From positions 62,001 through 126,000 of the forward strand of contig CAWEQI010000001.1 of the NCBI GenBank assembly GCA_963811255.1: a stretch of 64,000 nucleotides of DNA, in the 5' to 3' direction. Both the position numbers and the translations under genes were made by a program. Positions 53,479-61,148 of this stretch are shown piece after piece. The stretch comes from Croceibacterium_B sp963811255 (GTDB lineage Bacteria > Pseudomonadota > Alphaproteobacteria > Sphingomonadales > Sphingomonadaceae). Below the pieces are notes generated by a model, which saw nothing but the letters and a program-made list of their open reading frames with translations, ran no database searches and was not told the DNA's origin. The stretch's first letter is position 1, and every line of letters begins with the position of its first letter.

Positions 53479-54451
53479 GGGCGCAGCCGTGCCGTTCATG
53501 GTGTTCCTTGCGATACTTGTTCATCTCGGCGAACAGCATCGGCGGCGGCGCGTGCGGGATCTCGGGGTCCCATTGCTTGTACAGCGAATAGACGTTGGCG
53601 ACGACGCGCTCGGGGTCGGTCCAGTGGACGTATTCCTTGATCGGGATGTCGCGCGCGGCCTCGCGCCAGTCCATTCCCGCCTCGAACCGGCCGCGCGCCT
53701 CGTCACGCAAGTGCTCGAAATACCCCTTCAGGTTGCTGACGCACTGGATGTCGCTGATCGGCCCGTGCCCTGGCACGACGACCTCGGGCTCGAGGCCCAT
53801 GATGAAGTCGCACGCGGCGATCCAGTTTGAGAATGGCCCGGCCCAGACAACCGGATGGCCCTCGTTGAACACGAGATCGCCGGTGAACACCGTACGATCC
53901 TCCTTCACCCATGCGATGGTGTCGGACTCGGTGTGGGCGGGCCCGAGATCGGTCAGCTCGACGGTCTTGTCGCCGACCGTCAGCACCATCGTCTCGTCGA
54001 AGGTGGTCGTGGGCAGCGCCAGCTCGTCGACCCCGCTGAAATCGAAGTAGCGCCCCATCGTCTCGAACAGGAATTCGCCCGCCTCGCCCATGGTCCGCCA
54101 ATTGGCCGAGAGGTTGGCGAGGCCTTGCGGATTGAACCCTTCCATCTCGGCGCGGGTCTTGGCGGTGGCGATGATCTCCGCGCCTTCGACCACGCCGTTG
54201 CCGAAGAAGTGATCGGGGTTGGCATGAGTGTTCATCAGGCGGTCGATCTTCGCGCCGCCCGACACTTTCGCGAACGCCGCCAGCATCTCGCGCGTCAAGG
54301 GCACGCTCATCAGCGTGTCGATGAGCAGCGTCTGCCCTTGCGAGGTGACGAGCCCGGCGTTCGACCACCCCCAGGTGCCGTCCGGCTGGACGTAGCCGTA
54401 CATGCCATTGCCGATATCGTGAACGCCTTGCCGGAAGGGCCAGTTAGCCAT
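53468..54451 (-). CDS. Metallo-beta-lactamase-fold hydrolase with HxNxDH motif
   Basis: 327 aa. The metal motif reads THANPDHFFGN: His76, Asn78, Asp80, His81, so the second His of the standard HxHxDH is Asn. The other ligands look present: His173 (DLGPAHTESD), Asp192 (VFTGDLVF) and a C-terminal His (VVVPGHGPI). Such proteins in catabolic clusters hydrolyse lactones, esters or thioesters. It is the first gene of the operon and divergent from the tetR gene; the 10-bp-armed inverted repeat at 54492-54518 lies between them. No signal peptide. Confidence 0.83.
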   Translation of the reverse strand: MANWPFRQGVHDIGNGMYGYVQPDGTWGWSNAGLVTSQGQTLLIDTLMSVPLTREMLAAFAKVSGGAKIDRLMNTHANPDHFFGNGVVEGAEIIATAKTRAEMEGFNPQGLANLSANWRTMGEAGEFLFETMGRYFDFSGVDELALPTTTFDETMVLTVGDKTVELTDLGPAHTESDTIAWVKEDRTVFTGDLVFNEGHPVVWAGPFSNWIAACDFIMGLEPEVVVPGHGPISDIQCVSNLKGYFEHLRDEARGRFEAGMDWREAARDIPIKEYVHWTDPERVVANVYSLYKQWDPEIPHAPPPMLFAEMNKYRKEHHERHGCAHDH

Positions 54452-54487
54452 TCGGTTTTTCTCCCTCGGCGCGACCCTACAGCGATA

Positions 54488-54518
54488 ATTCCTTGCGGCA
54501 AGAATATTTTGCCGCAAG
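54488..54518. promoter_or_regulatory. Probable TetR operator between the divergent catabolic operon and its regulator gene
   Basis: CTTGCGGCAA (54492-54501) and TTGCCGCAAG (54509-54518) are perfect inverted copies around 7 bases. Overlapping it, ATTCCTTGCGGCAAGAAT (54488-54505) closely matches ATTCCTGCACGCAAGAAT upstream of the TonB receptor at 60866-60883 (14 of 18 bases). It lies 36-67 bases upstream of both start codons. Confidence 0.75.
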
Positions 54519-54560
54519 TTCGGTTGTCGAACCGCGCCGTTCCGCGTAGCACTCGTACAG

Positions 54561-55205
54561 ATGGCGACGGGGCGAAAAAAGCCGGCGAAGCGCGGCAAGG
54601 GGCGGCCTACGGGGAGCGAAAGCGGCGTCGGGCGCGAGGCGCTGGTTTCGGCGGCCCGCGAGCTGTTGCAGGAGCTGCCGCCGGCGCAAGTCACCAGCAC
54701 GGCAATCGCCCGCCGCGCCAATGCCGACCCGGCGCTGGTGCGGTACTATTTCGGCAATCGCGAGAACCTGTTGTTCGAGGTCGCCAAGCAGATCGGCGCC
54801 GAGGCCAATCGTCCGCCGCCGGACGAGGGCGATCCGATCGAGTTGTTGGCCGACATGGTCCACGGCACGTTCCGCTTCACCCGTTCGGCCAAGCACATGC
54901 AGCGGCTGATGATCGAAGAACTCGATTCCGCCAGCTCGCCCGAGATTCGCGAGAAGATGCGCGAGTGGAATCAGGTGCCGCTATCGTACTACGCCAAGCT
55001 GCAGGAGCTCGATCAGGAGGGAAGGCTCAGGAAATTCAACCCGCTCTTCATGTACTTGGCTGTGGTGGGGATAAGCGACTTCTTCGTCACCGGTGCGCCG
55101 CTGATCAAGCTGATGGTTCCGAACAGCACCGACATGGGCGAACTCGGGCGCGAGTACGAAGACTTCGTCACGAGGCTCGTCACAGACGGGTTGCGCAAGC
55201 GCTAG
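54561..55205 (+). CDS. TetR/AcrR-family transcriptional regulator
   Basis: 214 aa. The N-terminal helix-turn-helix follows a basic tail: REALVSAARELLQELPPAQV, then TSTAIARRANADPALVRYYF and GNRENLLFEVAKQIG. The C-terminal ligand domain is helical. It is divergent from the metallo-hydrolase operon and convergent with the FAA hydrolase gene of the second operon (1-base gap). It probably represses both operons through the dyads at 54488-54518 and 60866-60883 until the substrate or a CoA/acid intermediate appears. Confidence 0.88.
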   Translation: MATGRKKPAKRGKGRPTGSESGVGREALVSAARELLQELPPAQVTSTAIARRANADPALVRYYFGNRENLLFEVAKQIGAEANRPPPDEGDPIELLADMVHGTFRFTRSAKHMQRLMIEELDSASSPEIREKMREWNQVPLSYYAKLQELDQEGRLRKFNPLFMYLAVVGISDFFVTGAPLIKLMVPNSTDMGELGREYEDFVTRLVTDGLRKR

Positions 55206-55206
55206 C

Positions 55207-56166
55207 TACCGCTCGGCAATGCAGCGGTTGCGCTGTGTTCCGAGCCCGGAGATCGACCCTTCCATCACGTCGCCCGGCTTGAGGAAGACGCCGAACGCGG
55301 AACCGTTGCCATAGGGCGAGCCCGGTGCAGATCAGATCGCCCGGCTCCAGCACCACGCGGTCAGAGAGATATTCGATCTGCCGCTCGATCGACGCCATCA
55401 TGTCGGACGTGCTTTCGTCCTGATACGTCTTGCCGTTGACCTTGAGCGTGATCGTCAGGTTGTAGGGATCGGCGACTTGGCTGCGCGGTACGATCATCGG
55501 CCCGAACGGCAAAAACGTCGGAAAGCACTTGCCCGACAGCCAGTCGGCACCGATCGCCGAGCCGTCGCGGCGAAAGATGTGCTCGCGCGCGGTGACGTCG
55601 TTGACCACGGCGAATCCGGCCACGTAATCCATCGCCTCGGCGGCGCTGACGTGGTGCGCGCGTTGGCCGATCACCACGCCCAGCTCCAGCTCCCAATCGG
55701 GTTTTTCGACGTTCCTCGGCAGGATCACGTCGTCCCGCGGCCCGACCACGCACGAGGGCAGCTTGAGGAAGACGAACGGCAGCGCCTTGGCGCGCTGGTC
55801 CATCATCGCCTCGACCCGCTGCTTCATCTCCTCGGGGGAGAGGTTCTCGTGCTCGGCGGTGCGCATCGACGGGTCGCCCATGATCAGGCCGACGACGTGC
55901 TTCTTGTAGTTGGCGCCGGTGCAGAACACCTGTCGCGGTCGATAAGGCGCCTGCACGTCGGCCGCGCCGAAATCGGCCGCGGAAGCGAATGCCGCATCGT
56001 CTTTCGACCATTGCTCGAGCTTCGCAGCGACGGCCGGCCAGTCGGACAGCAAGGCGGGCAGCTGGCGGCTCTCGCCCCAATGGCCGAGCGGCACGTAGCG
56101 CTCGCCGCGCACCAGCACGGACTGCGCCTCACCGCCGATCGCCACCGTAGCCAATCCGTAAGTCAT
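55207..56166 (-). CDS. FAA-hydrolase-family protein (fumarylpyruvate/acylpyruvate hydrolase type), one frameshift
   Basis: About 319 aa. Starts MTYGLATVAIGGEAQSVLVR; the FAH fold has QVFCTGANYKKHVVGLI, WELELGVVIGQRAHH (metal-binding Glu pair) and VNDVTAREHIFRRDGSAIGAD. An extra C near 55318 shifts the frame; without it the C-terminus is GSPYGNGSAFGVFLKPGDVM, the usual family ending, to 55207. It differs from the fumarylacetoacetase at 52188, so the island has two different C-C hydrolases. It belongs to the operon with the monooxygenase and the extradiol-type dioxygenase. Confidence 0.85.
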
Positions 56167-56179
56167 TGCTTGCCGCCCT

Positions 56180-57298
56180 TCAATACGCCTGCTGCAGCTT
56201 CTGCATCGTGTCGCCGAGCATGGCATTGGCGTCGCGCTGGTCGCCGCCGGCCATCTCAATCTCGCCGATCCGCACCGAATTCTCGACCACCATCCGCGCG
56301 CGCTCAAAGCGGCGTTCGGTGAACGCGGCGAGCGCATCGGCAACGTCGTCGTGCCGAGCGAGCTCGTCGGCCAGCACGAGCCCATCCTCGACGGCCATGC
56401 CGGCGCCCGAGGCCATGTGCGGGGTCGTCGCATGGACGGCGTCGCCGATCAGGACCACGCGACCCTCGTGCCACGGCGGCGGGAGCATGACCCACTCGAG
56501 CGGTCGGTAATTGACCAGCAAATCCTCGCCGAGATTGTCGCGCACCGCCGCGACATAGCCGCCGTACGGGCGCAGCAACTCGGCGACGTGAGGCAGCTGC
56601 TCCTCGGGCTCGTACCACGGATTGTCGGGCACGTGTTCGAGGATGAAGGCGTACATCTTGTCGCGCGAGACCGGGTTGAAGCCGAGCTTGACCGGGCCGC
56701 CGAGCCACATTTCCGCCCGATCGACTTCCGCCGGCCGATCGGCGACGATCCGCCAGCAGCCCTGGCCGGTGAACCTGGGCCTGGGCGCGTCGGGGAAGAT
56801 CGTCTGACGCGTCTTGGAGAAGATGCCGTCGGCGCCGACCACGACATCGAACCGCTCCTCGCGGCCGTCAGGGAACGCGACCTGGACGCCGCCGGCGTTC
56901 TGCCCGAGCTGCGTGATTTCCGCGCCAAGCGTCACGCGAATGCCGGCACCGCGCACGCGGTTCGACATGATCTCGTGCAGCACGGGCCGCATGATTCCGC
57001 CGCTGCGGGCCACGGGCGGAGCATCGGCGGCAAGGGCAGGCGATTCCATGATCACGCTGCCCTCGACGGCGCGGAGGCGTATGCCACCGCCGACGAAGCC
57101 CTTCTCGGCGACTTCGCCGAGAATGCCAAGATCGTCGAAGGCCCTCAGCGAAAGGCCGGTGACGCTGATGCCTGCCCCGTAGGCGCGCCAGCGCGGGTCG
57201 GCATCCGCAAGCTCGACCTCGACGCCGCGGCGGGCCATCGCCAGCGCGGCGCTCATCCCACCGACGCCGCCGCCGATCACCAGCGCCTTGCGGATCAT
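56180..57298 (-). CDS. FAD-dependent aromatic monooxygenase (3-hydroxybenzoate/salicylate hydroxylase-like), first copy
   Basis: 372 aa. FAD motifs: ALVIGGGVGGMSAALAMARRG, VVGADGIFSKTRQTI (DG) and VVLIGDAVHATTPHMASGAG with MAVEDGLVLADEL (GD). The W-R-I-VADRP stretch and the length match single-component flavin hydroxylases that use NAD(P)H. It would place a hydroxyl on the ring before cleavage by the adjacent dioxygenase. Gaps to both neighbours are 13 and 22 bases, so it is operonic. Confidence 0.87.
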   Translation of the reverse strand: MIRKALVIGGGVGGMSAALAMARRGVEVELADADPRWRAYGAGISVTGLSLRAFDDLGILGEVAEKGFVGGGIRLRAVEGSVIMESPALAADAPPVARSGGIMRPVLHEIMSNRVRGAGIRVTLGAEITQLGQNAGGVQVAFPDGREERFDVVVGADGIFSKTRQTIFPDAPRPRFTGQGCWRIVADRPAEVDRAEMWLGGPVKLGFNPVSRDKMYAFILEHVPDNPWYEPEEQLPHVAELLRPYGGYVAAVRDNLGEDLLVNYRPLEWVMLPPPWHEGRVVLIGDAVHATTPHMASGAGMAVEDGLVLADELARHDDVADALAAFTERRFERARMVVENSVRIGEIEMAGGDQRDANAMLGDTMQKLQQAY

Positions 57299-57320
57299 TG
57301 CGTCCCTCCCGTCGCCATGT

Positions 57321-58229
57321 TCAGGCGGGAACCTGCCAAAGGCCCTTGTCCGGCGTCATTTCGGCATGAGGGACGTTGCCCGTGATGATCCGCCCGGTGC
57401 CCCACTGGTCGATGGTGTTCGGGCCTGGCTCATAGGTGGTGGGGACCCAGCTCGCCTCGTCGATGTGCTCGAGGTCCGAGGTGTATTCCACCGCGTTGCC
57501 GTTGGGCGTGAGGAAATAGCAGAAGGTGTTGTCGCCGGCAGTGTGGCGCCCGGGGCCCCAGCTCAGCTCGACCCCGTTCTCGTGCATCCGCGCAAGACCG
57601 CGCATCATTTCGTCCACCGAGGCGACGTCGAACGCGACGTGGTTGAGCGCGGGCGGGCCGGGCAGGATCGCCAGCCGGTGATGCGCGGTGTTGCAGCGCA
57701 GGAAGACCATGAAATCGCCGATCCAGTCCGACAGGCGGAAACCCAGCGCCTTTTCGTAGAATTCGGCCAGTCCCTTGTGATCGGGTGAATGGAACACGAC
57801 GTGGCTCAGCCCGACCGGGATCGCCTCCCCCTTGGCCAGAGTGCGATGCTGGCGCTGGGTGCTGTCGCACACGACCTCGATCGCCCGGCCGTCCGGATCG
57901 AAGAAGCGGAAGGCATAACCGCCCGCCGGCCCTTCGGCCGGTCCCGGGTCGGAGATGATCTTCGCCCCGGCTGCCTTGACCTGCTCGAACAGGGCATCGA
58001 CGTCGGCCCGCGAATCTGCCGAAAACCCAATCAGGTCGGTCTTCTTCTCGGCGTCCTGGCGCAAGCGAATCACGAACGGATGGGCGGTGCCTTCGGCGGC
58101 GAGATAGACCTTGCCGTCCTCTTCGCCGACTTCGACGAGACCCCAGGTTTCGGCGAAGAATTTCCGCTCGGCCGCAAGGTCCGGCACCGCCAGTGCCACG
58201 TATTGCAGGTCGCTTACTCTCGCAGTCAT
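57321..58229 (-). CDS. Two-domain extradiol ring-cleavage dioxygenase (VOC superfamily)
   Basis: 302 aa. Two glyoxalase-fold modules: residues ~8-122 (YVALAVPDLAAERKFFAETW) and ~140-258. The iron triad is complete in the second: His143 (GLSHVVFHSP), His197 (PALNHVAFDV) and Glu248 (GNAVEYTSDL). This is the arrangement of type I extradiol dioxygenases (catechol 2,3-dioxygenase, BphC). It should cleave a catechol-like diol made by the neighbouring monooxygenase. The start overlaps no gene; 29 bases separate it from the TonB receptor upstream. Confidence 0.88.
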   Translation of the reverse strand: MTARVSDLQYVALAVPDLAAERKFFAETWGLVEVGEEDGKVYLAAEGTAHPFVIRLRQDAEKKTDLIGFSADSRADVDALFEQVKAAGAKIISDPGPAEGPAGGYAFRFFDPDGRAIEVVCDSTQRQHRTLAKGEAIPVGLSHVVFHSPDHKGLAEFYEKALGFRLSDWIGDFMVFLRCNTAHHRLAILPGPPALNHVAFDVASVDEMMRGLARMHENGVELSWGPGRHTAGDNTFCYFLTPNGNAVEYTSDLEHIDEASWVPTTYEPGPNTIDQWGTGRIITGNVPHAEMTPDKGLWQVPA

Positions 58230-58258
58230 GCTGTTCTGCTCCGTTGCCAGGCTGCATT

Positions 58259-60814
58259 CTAGAACTTGCCGCCGATGCGGACACCGTAGGTTCGCGGCTC
58301 TTCGACGGCGGACGTGACAAGATTGGCAGTCGTTATGTTTCCGCCGAGTTGGCGTCGGCTGTTGCCGATGTTGCGCATATAGAAGCTGACGAACAAGCGG
58401 TCATCGTCCTTGCTCAGCGTGATCGAGGCGTCGGTCACGAAATTCGCCTTCGACTTCAGATACGGCAGGTAGTCCGCCGTCGAGTAGCTCGAGCTGCGAT
58501 AGCGGGTGTCGGCCTGCAGGACGATTTTGAAGGTGTCGAGCGGGATCGTCTGCTCGCCGTTGAGGATGAACGACCAGCGCGGCGAGTTGAACGCCGGCTT
58601 CCCCGCGCAATCGATCTGGTAAAGCGCCAGGACCGTTCCGTTGACGGTCTGCGTCGTGGGAGCGAAGGCGCAGGTGGTGTTGGGCGGCAGCCCCTGGTTC
58701 GGCGCGAAGTAGGTGAAACTGTCGTACTTGCCGTCGAGGTACTGCACCGAAGCAGACAGCAGCGTGTTTCGCGTTGCCTTCAGTTCGACGTCGAGGTCGA
58801 CGCCCTTGATCGTGCTGTTGCCGATATTGCGCGTGAGGAACACCGTCGCCGGCGGATTGCCGAGGTCATAGCCGAATTGGCTGAATTGTTGGTTCTTGTA
58901 CTTCCACAGGAACGCTTCGACGTTCACCTGCAGCGTATTACCGAGGAACCGATTCTTGCTGCCGATGGTGTAGGCGTCGATCGTCTCTGGCTTGTAGGTT
59001 TCGACACCCCGCGCGAACGAGAAGCCCCCGGCGTGATAGCCCGTTTCGAAGCTGGCATAGACCATATTGCGCGGCGTGAAGTCGTACTGGGCCGCCAGGC
59101 GATAGGTGAACTTGTCGTTCTTCAGGCTCGAATCGATCGCGATCGGCGAAAACAGCACGAAGGGCGCCGTCTGCGACCCGCCTGCCTGCGGCGGCAACAC
59201 GAATAGCGGCACCGGCGTGATCGGAATGCCGCGTGACGTGTAGAAATCCCGAAACTGCTGCTCGGTGTCGAGCACAGGAATGAACGGCAGGTTGGGGCAG
59301 AAATCTTGCGGCGGCGCGGGATTGCCGCAGAACAGGATGTAGACGTCCGACTTGCCGTCGAACCGCTTCTTGTCCGACGTGTAACGGCCGCCCGCTGTCA
59401 GGCTCAGCTTGTCGGTCGCGTGGAAGGTGATCTGGCCGAATCCGGCCCACGATTTCGTCCCGGTCGTGAAGTCCTGGTATGGCGTCAGCGTGAACTGGTC
59501 ATAGCGGGCGGTGGCGGCAATGCGCTCGTCGAAGTAGATGCCGCCGATCTGGTAATCGGCCGCGTCGCCGATATGCCCGGCCCAGCGAGCTTCGACACTC
59601 GTCTGCTTGTCCTTCTCGGCCGAGAAAGCGCCGCGGAACACGCCGTTGAACTGATAGGCGATGTTCGCCTCGCGGTAGGCCGGCTGGATCGTCAGTGTGC
59701 CGGCGGGCGTGTGATAATTGAGCTCCGCCGTCACGCCCCAGTAGTCGTCGTCGTTGAAGGGGATGCCGTCGACGACCTCGCCCGCCCGGCCGACTTGCGG
59801 TACGAAGCGCGAGGCCAGCAGCGCCTGCGAGGCCGGATCGAACAGTCCCTGCTTCGGTGAGAAGCCGGTCGCTGTGAATTGATAGCCGGCAAATCCGCTC
59901 GGACCGAACGTGGGGTCCACCTTCCCAAGATAGAAACCGCTCAGGCTGCTGCCCCCCTGGTGCGAAAAGTCCACTCCGAGCCGCAGGTCGAGATTGTCGG
60001 TCGGCTCGGCATAGATTTGCCCGCGGCCGGCGTATTCGCGCTGCTTGCCGGTGCCGTCGTCCTGGAAGCCGTCGTGATTCGACAGCGAGCCGGCAAAGCG
60101 CACCGCGACCTTGTCGCCGACCGGGAGGTTGAGCGCCGCTTCTCCAGTCAGCCAGTCGTAATTGCCGTAGCCGGCCGAGAATTGAAGCGACGTTTCGCCC
60201 AGCTTGGGCCGGTTGGGGATCACGTTAATGGCGCCGCCCGTGGCGTTGCGGCCGTAAAGCGTGCCTTGCGGGCCTTTGAGGATCTCGACCCGCTGCAAGT
60301 CGTAGAACACGCCGGAGGTCGAACTCGGGCGGCCGATGTACACGCCGTCGTAGTTGAAGGCGATCGCAGGATCCGAGTACGCGTTGACCGTCGCGTTGCC
60401 GACGCCGCGGATGAAGAACACCGTGGTCGGGCCGCCGGTGCTGCCGGTCGCCGACAGCGCGTTGCTCGTGCGTGAGAGGTCTTCCGCCCGGATGACATTC
60501 TGGCGCACCAGTTCTTCTGGCGAGATGACGTCGAGCGGGACGGGCGCCCTTTGGCTGCTCTCCGTCACGTGCTGGGCCGTGACGACGATTTCGTTAAGGC
60601 CGCTTTCCTGCTGCGGGCTGGCTTCGGGCACAGCGGCACCGGCGGACGAATTCGCCGCCGGCGTGGTCTGCGGCACCGGCACCTGACCGGCGGCCCGCTC
60701 TTGCTGGTCCGCGACCGCTTTGGAGGCGTCGCTATCCTGCGCCAATGCCGGCTGGAACGATAGCCCGGCGACCAGCGCTGCAGCGGACACACCCCATGAA
60801 AGCCTAGCCGTCAT
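58259..60814 (-). CDS. TonB-dependent outer-membrane receptor heading the catabolic operon
   Basis: 851 aa. Signal peptide (MTARLSWGVSAAALVAGLSF, cleavage near ALAQ), then a plug domain with LNEIVVTAQHVTESSQRAPV and the usual RVEILKGPQGTLYGRNATGG, then a 22-strand barrel ending in a terminal Phe (TYGVRIGGKF). Sphingomonad receptors of this type import aromatics, plant compounds or polymers. The gene opens an operon with dioxygenase, monooxygenase and hydrolase genes, so the imported ligand is probably their substrate. A GAGAGGGA ribosome site precedes ATG 60814. Confidence 0.92.
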   Translation of the reverse strand: MTARLSWGVSAAALVAGLSFQPALAQDSDASKAVADQQERAAGQVPVPQTTPAANSSAGAAVPEASPQQESGLNEIVVTAQHVTESSQRAPVPLDVISPEELVRQNVIRAEDLSRTSNALSATGSTGGPTTVFFIRGVGNATVNAYSDPAIAFNYDGVYIGRPSSTSGVFYDLQRVEILKGPQGTLYGRNATGGAINVIPNRPKLGETSLQFSAGYGNYDWLTGEAALNLPVGDKVAVRFAGSLSNHDGFQDDGTGKQREYAGRGQIYAEPTDNLDLRLGVDFSHQGGSSLSGFYLGKVDPTFGPSGFAGYQFTATGFSPKQGLFDPASQALLASRFVPQVGRAGEVVDGIPFNDDDYWGVTAELNYHTPAGTLTIQPAYREANIAYQFNGVFRGAFSAEKDKQTSVEARWAGHIGDAADYQIGGIYFDERIAATARYDQFTLTPYQDFTTGTKSWAGFGQITFHATDKLSLTAGGRYTSDKKRFDGKSDVYILFCGNPAPPQDFCPNLPFIPVLDTEQQFRDFYTSRGIPITPVPLFVLPPQAGGSQTAPFVLFSPIAIDSSLKNDKFTYRLAAQYDFTPRNMVYASFETGYHAGGFSFARGVETYKPETIDAYTIGSKNRFLGNTLQVNVEAFLWKYKNQQFSQFGYDLGNPPATVFLTRNIGNSTIKGVDLDVELKATRNTLLSASVQYLDGKYDSFTYFAPNQGLPPNTTCAFAPTTQTVNGTVLALYQIDCAGKPAFNSPRWSFILNGEQTIPLDTFKIVLQADTRYRSSSYSTADYLPYLKSKANFVTDASITLSKDDDRLFVSFYMRNIGNSRRQLGGNITTANLVTSAVEEPRTYGVRIGGKF

Positions 60815-61148
60815 GATTCCCTCTCCCTGTGAACCCGTTCGTTATTCCCGGTGGTAGGAATTTTTATTCCTGCACGCAAGAATTTTGATCGCGATCATTG
60901 ACGCCGCCCCGTCGGCGCCGGCGCACTGCACCCCATTCGGCGATAAATTCTCTCGTGGAGGAACAACAAGGAGAGGCGCACTGTGTGTGTGGGAGGGGGA
61001 AGCCGGTATCGCATTGCATGCGAGAGGCTTCTTTCCGCCGGGCGGAGTTCTGCGAACCGGCAAGCCCGAACAAGTGGGGCCGCCGTGACATGGCTCTACG
61101 ATCTCGGCCGGTGACCTTTTTCGTTTATGTCGGCGTGCCGGCGCTGGT
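60815..61148. other. About 330 bases between the two TonB receptor genes
   Basis: No gene is supported. The part nearest 60814 holds the promoter of the catabolic receptor, including the dyad ATTCCTGCACGCAAGAAT (60866-60883), the AGGAATTTTTATTCCT palindrome at 60856-60871 and GATCGCGATC at 60887-60896. The rest, towards the 3' end of the second receptor, contains nothing I recognise. Confidence 0.6.
60856..60883 (-). promoter_or_regulatory. Operator dyads upstream of the TonB receptor gene
   Basis: AGGAAT-TTTT-ATTCCT (60856-60871) is a perfect 6-bp dyad. The adjoining ATTCCTGCACGCAAGAAT (60866-60883) resembles ATTCCTTGCGGCAAGAAT next to the tetR gene. Both lie 42-69 bases before ATG 60814, where they would overlap the promoter. 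Confidence 0.65.

Noticed and set aside
51136..53499. One 787-aa fusion of fumarylacetoacetase and amidohydrolase
   Set aside because: The middle is frameshifted low-complexity sequence; the correct frames give two separate genes with an ATGA overlap at 52188-52191.
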